Shown here in pieces: positions 34,438 through 45,010 of a DNA stretch of 64,000 nt; position 1 is the first letter of the stretch; every line of letters begins with the position of its first letter. A model generated the notes under the pieces. That model ran no database searches. It saw only the letters and a list, made by a program, of their open reading frames with translations, and was not told the DNA's origin. Source of the DNA: Perilla frutescens (taxonomy: Eukaryota; Streptophyta; Magnoliopsida; Lamiales; Lamiaceae). The DNA is taken from the NCBI GenBank assembly GCA_026008535.1, contig BRKX01000009.1:33546501-33610500 (forward strand), in the 5' to 3' direction. The position numbers and the translations under genes were made by a program.

Positions 34438-36039
34438 ATTTTGAAATCGCACACCCGTGTGAGAAGTATCTGTCTGCACAACGTTCACAGAAAAGTTACT
34501 GAAACGTTATAGAGATGTTCACAATAAAGTTCAAAAACGTTATTGTGAACGTTATGTTGCCCGCAGAAAGTAAAGCGCGCAGAGGTTTGGTAACCCTGTT
34601 CGATCAAACGATCTATGTCAGAGGGACTTGTCAAGTTTGTGAGAAATAATTCACTACTCCAGTATCACGTTTACTTAGGATTTTACACGACACTGACCTC
34701 CCGTTACTCAAAACTTGTTCTATCCGTATGGCCTCTTTCACTGAATTGAATTGTGAGATCACCTCACAACCTAGATATCTAACTTGTCTAGTTCCTACAG
34801 AAAATCTCCCCTGATACTCCTTTTGACAGTGTATGAATAAGTTTATTTCAATACATGCTGACTAGAACACTAATCTCTAGTCTAAATCACACCCGTAACA
34901 AAGTGGCTCAAAACAGATAGAGCTCTTGAAACTATTGTTGTGCAGTGCTTATGTTCGGTGTGTGTTAGTCATCCTAACAAGTATGTATCCTAGGTTATTT
35001 ATAAAATAAACAATGATAGCCTAAACATGGGAACAATGTCCTAATCTAACTTTGAAACAAACAAGGAAACTTTCCTTGTTTGGAACCGAGTCCAAGGATG
35101 ATCCAAATTAGGATATCTTTCATCTTTAGGAATCTGCCTTTTTCTTCAGCACGATCTCTTCAGTTTGAAAACTATTTGAAAACAACATAACATTGGCCAT
35201 CAACAAAATTGAAAAATCTGATGAATGGTAGATTTAAATGTTTTGTATGAGATAAATTAATACTACACATTCGATAATTCAAATCTCATGAACATAAAGT
35301 TGGCATAAACAGATAGCACACAAATTTTTAAGGAGAGAAAAAAAATTCACTATCGTACAACTATTTTTTAGATACGGTCAACTTTAGATACTATGACTTT
35401 TAGTTTTTCCCATGTAATCATATGAATGATATTCCAAACAATAGTTGTAATGTTATTAAGTATCCATTCTTTACACATATGTTATTACATTATGTTTTGT
35501 GTTTATGATGTTTGAGTAGATGAAATTGCTCATATGCAGTGATGTGCATAATGCTTTGCATTGAACTTGTCAGTGCTTGGTATATTTCATAATAATGCTT
35601 AATGTGGTTTACGTAAATGCTCGATGTGGTTTACTAAATGCTTGTTATGAGCATATGAATTGCTCATATGTAGTGATGTGAATGATGTTTTATACTTTAC
35701 AAAGTGATACTTTCGTAATGCTCATTATTTCACAGTTTAATGCTTTATATGGAAATCGTATTGCTTAGAATTGTATTTTGGTTACAAAGTATTAGCAGAA
35801 TTTTTTTTGAAAATAACATAATATTGTCCCATCCAACAAACTTCGAAAATCCGTTGAATCGAAGATTTAAATGTTTCATACGGTGTAAATTAATACTAAG
35901 AATTCGACAAATCAATCAAAATGAAACCTTTCACTGTCATGAACAAGCAGCATACAACTTTTCGAAAAGGACAGAATCCACTATCATAATTTATTAGAGC
36001 AATTCCTAGCATCGTGGTTGCTTTTCTCCCCAGAAAAGT
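34438..36039. other. LTR-like and unclassified repeat sequence, no gene
   Basis: 34440-35200 read on the minus strand has the look of an LTR (TATTTATAAAT-like TATA around 34995-35010, later AATAAACTTATTC), with no confirmed ends. A perfect 11-bp inverted repeat GTTCACAATAA/TTATTGTGAAC lies at 34517-34550. 35160-35340 and 35795-35990 are diverged direct repeats of each other. No coding support. Confidence 0.35.
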
Positions 36040-36510
36040 TACATGTTCTCAATGGCTACTTAATCTTTTCCATATTCTTCTCCTTGTTTGACTTGAGACA
36101 ACTGTCACTCCCTTTTGTCTTTACCAAAACCGGTGACTTAATAGTATTTTGCTCCGGCATAGATGATTGATAATACTCTTCAAATAACCTTATTGACAAC
36201 ATAAATCTTCAATCTGGCAAACATAAAAACCAATCGAGCCTTGCAATCAACACGATTCGACAATGTACGTCTTTTCTTTGATGTACCAGATATGTCAACA
36301 TCTGCGACATGCTTCACACATTCCCTATTGCAAAATATATATTTCCACGTGAAACACTCTCCATCATATGACTTTCTTGCTGTACCATGACATATGTCGA
36401 ACCCACATGCAAGAGCATACTTTTTATAATTAAACTCAATTCCATCATCAAGACTCCAGAATTTCTAATTAACAAACGATTTCATTGAAGGATCGCATTG
36501 GGGAATATAT
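36040..36510 (-). pseudogene. FAR1/FRS-type DNA-binding domain relic
   Basis: The minus strand reads FWSLDDGIEFNYKKYALACG, then GFDICHGTARKSYDG, WKYIFCNREC, and KKRRTLSNRVDCKARLVF, ending near IYVVNK. This is the N-terminal zinc-binding domain of plant FAR1/FHY3/FRS proteins, which derive from Mutator-like transposases and act as nuclear transcription factors. Stops occur at 36465-36467 (TAG before KFW) and 36180-36182 (TGA), and no MULE transposase or SWIM domain follows toward 36040. It is either a dead FRS gene fragment or a MULE remnant; the sequence alone does not decide. Confidence 0.75.
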
Positions 36511-37484
36511 AATTTTATCGTGCCACCAAGGGACAATTGAACAATACATCCACTTGAATGAATCACACTTGTGCATGCATCGTACATTATGCAATTTTAT
36601 AAAACATATTATGAAATGCTTATTAAAACACATATAAGTGCTTCACATAGAATAAACACATTAACACATGATTTAAAAATGAAACTACATTCACTGTAAT
36701 ACATCCCACATAATTGAATGTTATATAAACATATTTTTTTAATTCTTAATAGAATCATATAAGTGCTTTGCACATAAGAAACAACGTTAAACACGATTTA
36801 AAATTGAAACTCACGTCCACTGAAGTGCTTAGTTACAAGTTTCTCCACTTGCAAATTACACGCATGGATTCATAACAATTGATGAAATTGTACCAACATT
36901 GAGTTATTTTAGAATAACCATACTAATAACTGTAAACAATATGAAATAAGAACAAAAAAAACCCGTTTCTTCCATTATCGATGTCGTCCACTCTAACAAT
37001 CTGCTTCAACTCCGAGATCCTGTAACAATCTGCCTCAACTCCATTGCACCGTCCACTCTAACAATCTGCTTCACATAACAGAATCCTCAAATAATCTGCT
37101 TGAACTCCGTTGAAATCTTCTAATATATGTATGTTCTTTATCCCCAAAGTAAAATAAACGAAAACAATGGATTCTCGAAATATAAAAATGCCGAACAAAT
37201 CGTGTGAGAAGTTGGAGAGAGAATAATCTTCCTAAATAACTCCTATTAAAATGGAGGGTTGAGTATTTGCAAAATAATATATCTCTACAGCTTTTAGTTA
37301 AATGACTTCATTACCCTTATCACATTAGAATGGTAAAAAAACTACCAGATATACATGAGGGTAATTGTTTGATCCCATCCGTCCATTTAGCAAGATCTAA
37401 GGGCTGAAATTAATCTCTATTTCTTACACACCAACTCATGGAACCTATTTGAACTATATATATATATATATATATATGTATACA
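36511..37484. other. Intergenic, no gene seen
   Basis: AT-rich. Imperfect repeats of AACACATATAAGTGCTT-like sequence at 36620-36800, CTCTAACAATCTGCTTCA repeats at 36990-37100, and a TA run at 37455-37480. GATCCCATCCGTCCATTT near 37370 resembles sequences near MULE ends, but no partner was found. Confidence 0.4.
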
Positions 37485-38302
37485 CAGAGACAGACCTACA
37501 TTGGGCCAAGGGGGTCACTGGGCCCCCTGAAATTTTGAAATTTTTTAATGTTTATATAATAAAAATACATGTTTACATTAAGTTCATATAAAAATAGATA
37601 ATAAAATAACCATCTTGATAGTTTGGCAAAGTGGCAGGGATTGTTTTCTTTGGAATTGCGGCCAAGGTTCAAGTCTCCAACAAAGCAAAGATTTTAATTT
37701 TTTCTTTCAGGTGTGTTTTTTTACTTTTTTTTAAATAAAGATTGAGACTTATTTTAGTTTGTTTGTTTGTTTTATTTTCACTATTAATAATTATTGTTTT
37801 ATTATTTATTCAAAATAAATTTATATATTTTTATACAAAAGTTTTTTATTTTCTCATTAAAGTAACAATTGCCTCCTCTAGTAGAGGTGGTGGATACGAG
37901 ATTTGCTAATGACTTTTGTCTATGTATCGGGAAGCAAATATTGTAGCTCATACTCTTGCTCAGTTTAGAGCGGGGTGTGAGTTTCTACGTATTTGGAATA
38001 AGAATTTTTCTTTAGTGGTTGAGATCATTAATTGATTAATAAATATATTTTTTTCGTTTTAAAAAAAAAATTGTCCAAAATCTAATCCATAGATTTTCAA
38101 TCCATTAAATCTGTATTTATAATTTAAGGTCTTAATAGTTTATTAATTTATGTATGCACATATATATGTACATATATATTATGTATATACTTATATACTA
38201 ATCAATTTACTTTATTTTCATATTTTATGTATATATATATGTAATATTTTTTATATTATTATTATTTGTCCCTCCTGAGTAAACTTTATGCGTTCGTCAC
38301 TG
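37485..38302. mobile_element. Possible non-autonomous hAT-like element
   Basis: The left edge CAGAGACAGACCTACATTGG and the reversed right edge CAGTGACGAACGCATAAAG look like a degenerate pair of CAGTGGCGGA-type termini. The 8-bp flanks (TGTATACA and TGTGTGTG) do not match well and lie in simple repeats. The LINE tail sits inside. Tentative. Confidence 0.35.
37880..38067 (+). pseudogene. LINE 3' end (RNase H tail and poly-A)
   Basis: Plus strand YREANIVAHTLAQFRAG, then FLRIWNKNFSLVVEIIN and a stop near 38033. This is the C-terminal end of the RNase H domain found in many plant L1-type LINEs. After the stop come a 25-bp tail and a run of A at 38059-38068. 5'-truncated, as is usual for LINE copies. 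Confidence 0.7.
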
Positions 38303-38363
38303 TGTGTGTGTGTGTGTCTATATATATACATATATATATTTAAAAAAAACATACAGAAAAAAA

Positions 38364-39505
38364 AGGAAAAAGGGTCTCGCAGGCCCCTCAACTTTTTGGC
38401 GGGGATCTCGCAGGTCCCTGTACTTTTTTTTGGCTCAATTGAGCCGCTCAACTTTTTTTTTGGGTTCTATTGGGCCCCTCCGTCAAGCCCCTATAGACGG
38501 GACCGTTAGTTCGACATAAAACGACGACATTTTAGGTTTTATTCGAATGAAAAAAATTCTAAATTCAATTTAATATTGCACCCGACCCATTTTAATAATA
38601 TACCTACCCAATTTCAAATAAACCCGACCCATTTAGATAAAATTGAGTCTTTGCTCAAAAACCATCACCGGCACCGTCTAAACTGCAAGCCTTCACCCCA
38701 CCATCACCATCCCACCCCAAACTCCAGCCATCAACTCACAAATTCAACACTCCCAGAAAACCAAGTTCAACCACCTAATCCAGACTCCCCTTCCTCCCCA
38801 GCCTCCATCAGAGCAGAAGGTTCAGAAAAAGAAAAAGATTCTGAGGAAGAAATTGAAAGTTCAGAAGAAGATGAAGATTATGATACTTAGAGCTCACCTG
38901 GAATTTCTTTGCTGGATTTGCTATTTTCAGAATCGTCGTCTGCAGAGGGAGAATCGGAAGGAGACCGACTGCCTTTATCCCATGCTTTGGCTTGCAAATT
39001 CCCTCCCGAGGCGTTGCAGTCATCCCGGAGTTCCTCACAGCCCTCGTCGGCTGTTCTCCCACCCATGCCTTGTCGGAGTTTCCCGCAGCTCATCGATGAT
39101 ACTACGCGCAGGAACCCGACTTCATCGGAGGAGTCGATCTCTGCCTTTGACGCGGTGGCAGCCCTCTTTGCGAGACCCATTTAGACCCGATTTCAAACAA
39201 TTTTAACTCGCAAGCTGCAAGACCCAATTTTATCTAAATGGGTCGGGTTTATTTGAAATCGGGTCGATATATTATTAAAATGGGTCGGGTGCAATATTAA
39301 ATTGAATTTAGAATTTTTTTTATTCGAATAAAACCTAAAACGACGTCGTTTTATGTCGAACTAACGGTCCCGTCTACAGGGGCTTGACGGAGGGGCCCAA
39401 TAGAACCAAAAAAAAAAGTTGAGGGGCTCAATTGAGCCAAAAAAAAGTACAGGGCCTGCGAGGTCTCCGCCAAAAAGTTGAGGGGCCTGCGAGACCATTT
39501 TCCCG
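38364..39505. mobile_element. Mutator-like element with 290-bp TIRs and captured sequence (Pack-MULE-like)
   Basis: 1142 bp. The terminal inverted repeats (38364-38653 and 39215-39505) match almost throughout: GGTCTCGCAGGCCCCTCAAC, CAATTGAGCC, GGGACCGTTAGTTCGACATA, CCGACCCATTT. They are flanked by AGAAAAAAA on both sides (38355-38363, 39506-39514), a 9-bp duplication of Mutator length though low in complexity. The interior (38654-39214) is much richer in G+C than its surroundings and carries open frames, suggesting captured gene DNA. Confidence 0.8.
38898..39180 (-). pseudogene. Probable captured host exon in the Mutator-like element
   Basis: A minus-strand frame opens at the ATG at 39180 and runs MGLAKRAATASKAEIDSSDE through a Ser/Asp-rich region to KEIPG. 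At 38897 it meets CAG/GTGAGC, a good splice donor. An exon followed by a donor inside long TIRs is the pattern of a Pack-MULE. I do not recognise the parent gene. A plus-strand acidic frame (38576-38890) overlaps the left part and may be a second fragment or chance. Confidence 0.45.
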
Positions 39506-40043
39506 AGAAAAAAATATAAGGATATTTGAATGATTGTAGGAAAAAAAAATTAAATAGAAAATCTCTGCTTATACATTAAAAAAGGTTAGATATTACTAGT
39601 TGTGAAAAGTCACATATGCACCAACCCTCCAAAGAATATGGTCCAATTTGTTGGAATCAACTAACAAAACAAAAAACGGAAAAAGAAAAAGTGAGACTGA
39701 TACCCACACCAACCCTCCTAATATTCTTCTTATGCGACCCGTACCCATTATCATCTTGTCCATTTGACTAGTAAACTCAAATGAAGACGTACAACAAGCG
39801 GCATTTATCAAATTGAGAGAATCAAGATTGCGTTGGCACCTTAGATTCGGTGAGGGTTATTCTTGGCTCATTACATGCACAGCCGCCAAACACTCTTTAA
39901 ATTGCAAAGTAAAAGACATGCTATACTTTAAAAGGCATCCCAGCAAACACAAAATAAAATAAAAAATAATTCGTGGACAGCAAAAATTAATTAAAATCCC
40001 TCATAATTAATTATGACAAAATAATGTTATTAGCCCCTACGTC

Positions 40044-40052
40044 TATAAATAG
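40044..40052 (+). promoter_or_regulatory. TATA box of the laccase gene
   Basis: TATAAATAG, 73 bp upstream of the first A of the start codon, leaving about 45 bp of 5' leader if transcription begins 30 bp downstream. The promoter interval between the Mutator-like element and the ATG is about 620 bp. Confidence 0.65.
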
Positions 40053-40124
40053 CTAGGTCCTCATGCATCAAGTTTGAATTCCCAAACAGATCGAAGAATT
40101 GTTATTTAATTATTTAGGAGTAAA

Positions 40125-40263
40125 ATGGAGTGCTCATATTGCCAAATCCTGCTAGTCGCAGCTCTAATACTTGCACTGCAACCCCATTCTTCAGCTACTA
40201 TAAAGCGTTTCAAGTTCAGTGTAAGCGATTCAACCCTCGATCCTTCTCTTCCATGGACTTAAC

Positions 40264-40302
<39 letters not shown>

Positions 40303-42287
40303 TTAAATCAAAACGTATATTATATACATGCAGGTGGAGTGGAAGAATGTAACAAGACTTTGCCATACAAAGCCGCTTCTGACAGTTAACGGCAGGTATC
40401 CGGGGCCAACTATTTCTGTAAACGAAGGGGACAACGTCCAAGTAACAGTCACTAACAGGGTTGCTACAAACACTACCATACATTGGTAAAAATTAATTAA
40501 TTAATTAATTTTCCATCAATTTTTTTTTTTTTCATGTGAATTATATATATGAAGTAGCTTATTATAAAAGCATCGATCAGGCATGGAGTGAGGCAGCTGA
40601 GAACAGGATGGGCAGACGGGCCAGCATACGTAACACAATGCCCCATCGGGCAAGGCAAAAGTTATACCTACAACTTCACCGTCGTTGATCAGCCCCTGTG
40701 GTGGCACGCCCATTTCTCATGGCAACGCGCTTCTGTTTATGGTGCATTCATCATCCACCCTCGCCTGCCCTTCCCTTACGGGCCTTCTCCTGTTGTCGAA
40801 GCTCCTTCTCCCATTATCTTTGGTACCTAATATATTACAATATATGCAATCTATCACTGGCCTAGCTACCTATTAAAGCTAACATGAATGAGTAATATAT
40901 GTATATATTTCAGTAATTAATTAAACTTGAAATAAATTATATAATGTATATATTCAGGTGAATGGTGGAATGGAGATGTTGATTCTATAGAAAATGAGAT
41001 GACCCTCTATGGTGGTGGACCTAATTCTTCAGACGCCTACACCATTAATGGCTTACCTGGTCCCTTATACCCCTGTTCGGCCAAAGGTAACATCATTTAC
41101 ATGACTCTTTCATTATTTAATTTCACCTTAATTAATTAATTAATTTTCCATTACAAATTTATACAGACACATTCATCCAGACCGTGGAGCCAGGCAAAAC
41201 CTACTTGCTAAGGATCATAAACGCAGCGCTGAACGACGAGCTCTTCTTCGCTGTGGCCAACCACAGCCTAACTGTTGTGGAGATCGACGCTGTCTACACC
41301 AAACCCTTTACAACATCAGCTATTATGATAACCCCTGGCCAAACAACAAATGTTCTGCTCACGGCAGATTATAAAGTCTCTGATGATTCCACCAACACCA
41401 ACACCTTTGTAATGGCAGCCAGGCCTTATCTCACTTCAGTCTTCCCATTTGACAACTCCACCACAATTGGAATCTTGAAATACAAAACAACCAAGAATTT
41501 CCCAACGCAGGCGTCAGCTGCAGATTACAGCCTGCTGCCAACAAATCTCCCTGCCATGACAGATACTCCCTTTGCCACGCGCTTCTCCAACAACCTCCGG
41601 AGCCTCGCCTCCAAAGACTACCCGTGCAACGTTCCCAAAAAGATCGACAAACGAGTTGTTACGACTATTAGCTTGAATCTTCAAGACTGCCCTGTCAATC
41701 AAACCTGCAAGGGCTACTTAAACAAGAGATTCCACGCTTCAATGAACAACAACTCATTCGTTCGTCCCTCCAACTCCATACTCGAATCCTACTACCACCA
41801 CAACATCAAGGCTCAGTACTCATCCGATTTCCCAGAAAATCCACCTCGTGTCTTCAACTATACCGGAGTCGACCCACTCACCGAGAACATGAACACGGAG
41901 TTCGGTACAAGAGTGTTCGAAGTGGCATTCGGCACGAAGCTGGAAATCGTGCTCCAAGATACAAATTTCTTGAATCCAGAAAACCATCCGATTCACGTTC
42001 ATGGACACAACTTCTTTGTCGTGGGAAGAGGCTTCGGAAACTTCGATGCTGCCAAGGATACGAAGGGATACAATTTAGTCGACCCGCCTGAAAGAAACAC
42101 GGTGGCTGTTCCGGTGGGGGGGTGGGCGGCGATTAGGATCAACACCGATAATCCCGGTGTGTGGTTCATCCATTGCCATCTTGAGGAGCACACGACATGG
42201 GGCCTGGCGATGGGATTCATTGTTAAAAATGGGAAAGATCCTACTCAGTGTTTGCTTCCTCCTCCGAATGATCTGCCTCCTTGTTGA
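40125..42287 (+). CDS. Laccase (multicopper oxidase), LAC14/15-like
   Basis: Secreted p-diphenol:oxygen oxidoreductase of the cell wall; plant laccases oxidise monolignols and flavonoids with four coppers. Exons 40125-40220, 40334-40485, 40581-40822, 40958-41086, 41167-42287: 1740 nt, 579 residues plus stop, all introns GT-AG. A signal peptide is visible (MECSYCQILLVAALILALQP...SSA). The four copper motifs are intact: HWHGVRQ (H82, H84), WWHAHFSW (H125, H127), HPIHVHGHNF (H480, H483, H485) and HCHLEEHTTWGLAM (H542, C543, H544, H548, L553 as axial position). Length is normal for the family. Before WWHAH it has DQP where most laccases have QRGT, two residues shorter. Phrases such as VEWKNVTRLCHTKPLLTVNG and WQRASVYGAFII fit the LAC14/15 group; subgroup is inferred. 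Intron 1 holds a TA run. No breaks seen. Confidence 0.95.
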
Positions 42288-42412
42288 GTTATTACTTATT
42301 AGGCCATCTTGTTTAGAATAGATTGGTGAGTTCTTGAGAGAGATAGCATAGTAATTACTATTAGCAGTGTGCCTAGAGGCTGTAAATTTTGTGCCATGTG
42401 AGTTTTGATTGT
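42288..42412 (+). other. Laccase 3' flank / 3' UTR
   Basis: 125 bp between the stop codon and the Mutator-type MITE. No canonical AATAAA in it. The real polyadenylation site may lie within the MITE, which is AT-rich. Confidence 0.4.
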
Positions 42413-42995
42413 GGAGTAAATTTCACTTTTGCTCCCGTTACAATACCGTCAAAACATATTTAGTCCTAAAAGTTACTTTTTTGGTTTCAAATGATATTTT
42501 TTCGACAAGTTTGGTTCCATAAGATATTTTTTTTGATAATTTTGGTCCCATAAGATATTTTTACGACAATTTTAGTTCCATAACATATTTTTTTAATAAT
42601 TTTTGTCTAAAACTAACAGAGAAAGTTAACAGCCGTTAACATCAAGGTAAAAAAATGCTATCTTCAAGCACATCAACAATAATCAAAATAAATAGCAACA
42701 AAAAAAGTGCAAAGTATTTTCAACATAATACTGAACCATATCAATAGATACAAAAGACATGCTCAACAAAATCATCATTTCACGCGTTTTGACCTTGGCT
42801 TTAACGGTAGTTCACTTTCTCTATTAGTTTGGGACTAAAATTATCTGAAAACTATCTTATGAGACTAAAATTATCGGAAAAATATCTTATAGGACCAAAA
42901 TTGTCAAAAAAATATCATTTGGGATCAAAAAAGTAACTTTTGGGACTAAAAGAGTTTTGAGTCTATTCTAATTGGACCAAAAGTGAAATTTATCC
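42413..42995. mobile_element. Mutator-type MITE with repeat-bearing TIRs
   Basis: 583 bp. Ends GGAGTAAATTTCACTTTTG and, reversed, GGATAAATTTCACTTTTG, with inverted repeats of roughly 200 bp. It is flanked by a perfect 9-bp duplication TTTGATTGT (42404-42412, 42996-43004). Each arm holds several imperfect units of about 30 bp (CCATAAGATATTTTT, GACAATTTTGGT). No coding capacity. It sits in the 3' flank of the laccase gene. Confidence 0.88.
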
Positions 42996-43004
42996 TTTGA
43001 TTGT

Positions 43005-43820
43005 GATTACGGGATTTTCTTTATTACCTTCTCGTAGCTTTGCTTGTGTAAAATGAAGACAATAGGTGACAAACATTCACCATCATGTGAGCAACGGATC
43101 CCTAAATTTTGTTTATGGAGACCCAGTTTAATATAACACGGTCATATTCATAATTGTAGAAAAAAAAAGTTAACAATAATTAAGATATATGGTATTGGGG
43201 ATGTGTTATTTATTTATACCACAAAATGAATTATGGAAGAGGATGAATTTTCTAGAATACAAATGCTGAAATTGGACTTATTTTTAATAGAAGCTACAAA
43301 TGATGAGATTTTTAGTCTAATTACGATTTTAATTATTTATCGTTGATTTATAATCAAAATGAATGAACGAATACATTAACAATAGTGCTCGTCGAGAGCA
43401 ACCATAGGCATTAGATTCACCTAAATAGGAGTCCAAATAATCAAGTTATGAATTATTTTCTAATTTAATTTCTAAATTAGAATTTATTGAGGAGTAAATA
43501 TCACTCATTATATCATTAAGCCTCATTTGCACTTCTCATTTTTCTCTCCCTCCCCCTCTCTAGCAGCCCCTTCATCCACTCGCCTCCGCCTTTGCCGCCG
43601 TCACCGCCGATCGGTCGTCGTCCTCTTCCACAGCCGGAAAAATTTCTAGCAGAATTTTTCGACATGTAATACCATATTTTAAATCCCCTTTTCCTCATCT
43701 ATAGGATTCTATAATTATTTTCATGACTTTTCTATGATAAGGTCTTCAATTTTTTGATTTGAGGATGGATAAAATCGTAAGCTTTGAGAACATAATTTAT
43801 CTTTTTCTGTACTTAATTTT
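43005..43820. other. Intergenic, no gene seen
   Basis: AT-rich with one CT/GC-rich patch (43540-43640) that gives a short minus-strand ORF without family features. Nothing else supported. Confidence 0.4.
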
Positions 43821-44640
43821 CACTACAGGAAAAATCGGATATTCCAGCGGAAAAATTCCAGCGGGATCATTTTCTGCAAGAACTTTTTAAAATTCCAGGC
43901 TTCCAGCAAGTATTCCTGCGGGTTCATTTCTCGTATGAATAATATTTTTTTATAAATTTTTAATATTTCTTAAACAATTCCAACGCGTATTCCGGTCGGA
44001 AACGCCTACTAATTTAAATTTCATTGGAATATTATTTATTTATTATTTATTTTTTTATTTAAAAAAATAATGCATAAATGTGACACAATTATATTTAGTT
44101 TTTGCAAGATAATTCATATTCAATTAATTGATGATTTTTCCCCAAATCCAATTCAAACATAATAAAATCCATAGAAGACTTGTTTAGATTTTAAATATAA
44201 CAAGACCTTAATCTCTAAAGATAATCCACAAAAGACTCGCAAAAAAATATATATTTTTTGTGTTGAACATTTACTTTATGATTCATGCCAGGATCCGCTG
44301 GAATGCCCGCATGAATCATTTTCCCGCAGGAATCCTGTAGGATTTTGATTGCTCTATCGGCCCATTTTTCTACTACAAAAAAACACAGTTTTAGCGACGG
44401 AAATGACGATGGAATACATTCCGTCAACACGGGTGATGGAGAGGCAATGGGATATTCCGTCACCTTCTTTTTTTAGCAACTAAAATAACGAGATGGATAA
44501 TTTCCGTCGCCATTCCGTTGCCCATTAAATTAGCGATGGAAATTGGCCATCGGGCGATGAAATTTCCGTCACTATTCAGTGATTTTCTTGTAGTGTTCTA
44601 CGGACCGGGCCCGCTGGAATATGTTATTTTTCTTGTAGTG
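43821..44640. mobile_element. Non-autonomous CACTA (En/Spm) element, outer
   Basis: Left end CACTACAGGAAAAATC (43821), right end reversed CACTACAAGAAAAATAAC (44640). Subterminal CCAGCGG/CCGCTGG motifs recur (43845-43870, 44290-44300, 44610-44620). The 3-bp flanks are TTT and TTC, one mismatch. No transposase. Interrupted by an inner CACTA element. Confidence 0.75.
44371..44595. mobile_element. Non-autonomous CACTA element, inner
   Basis: 225 bp. Left TACTACAAAAAAACAC (a CACTA end with its first base changed), right reversed CACTACAAGAAAATC. 3-bp duplication TTC (44368-44370, 44596-44598). Internal TAGCGACGGAAAT and ATTTCCGTCGCC-like motifs in both orientations. Nested in the outer CACTA. Confidence 0.75.
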
Positions 44641-44829
44641 TTCATGGTTGTAGAATTCAGTCTAGGCGGCCTCCTAAGCGCCGAGATGGAAAACCATGAA
44701 CTCGACTATCCTAATTAGTATGACCACCCAAGCGGAGTTAAGCCTAGCCACCGATTATTCAGTAAAATCGGCATCTGGTTCCTTTTTTTACTTTAATTTT
44801 AATTTTGAATTTTTCAAACTATAATTGAT

Positions 44830-45010
44830 GTGAGGAATGTTGGAAAGTAAGAAACCTAATGCAGACAAACGCGTACCTCTTCCCTCCATAGTTTTCAGTT
44901 GGCATTGGTCCCATTAGATCCATGTGGAGCAGATCTAAGACTCTTTCAAATGTGATGTGTTGAACATCCTTGTGTCGTGATCTAATTTGTTTTCCCAGTT
45001 GACATGGACC
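44830..45010 (-). pseudogene. Ty1/copia integrase N-terminal fragment, inverted
   Basis: Minus strand SYGPCQLGKQIRSRHKDV, then ERVLDLLHMDLMGPMPTE and GGKRYAFV: the zinc-binding end and start of the catalytic core of copia integrase. It abuts the plus-strand integrase of element K at about 45010, head to head. Confidence 0.75.

Noticed and set aside
38576..38890. 104-codon plus-strand ORF as an independent gene
   Set aside because: It begins inside a TIR and has low-complexity composition; it may be captured DNA but cannot be supported as a gene.
41514..42220. Minus-strand ORFs across the laccase
   Set aside because: Shadows of exon 5, whose plus-strand reading has all laccase motifs.
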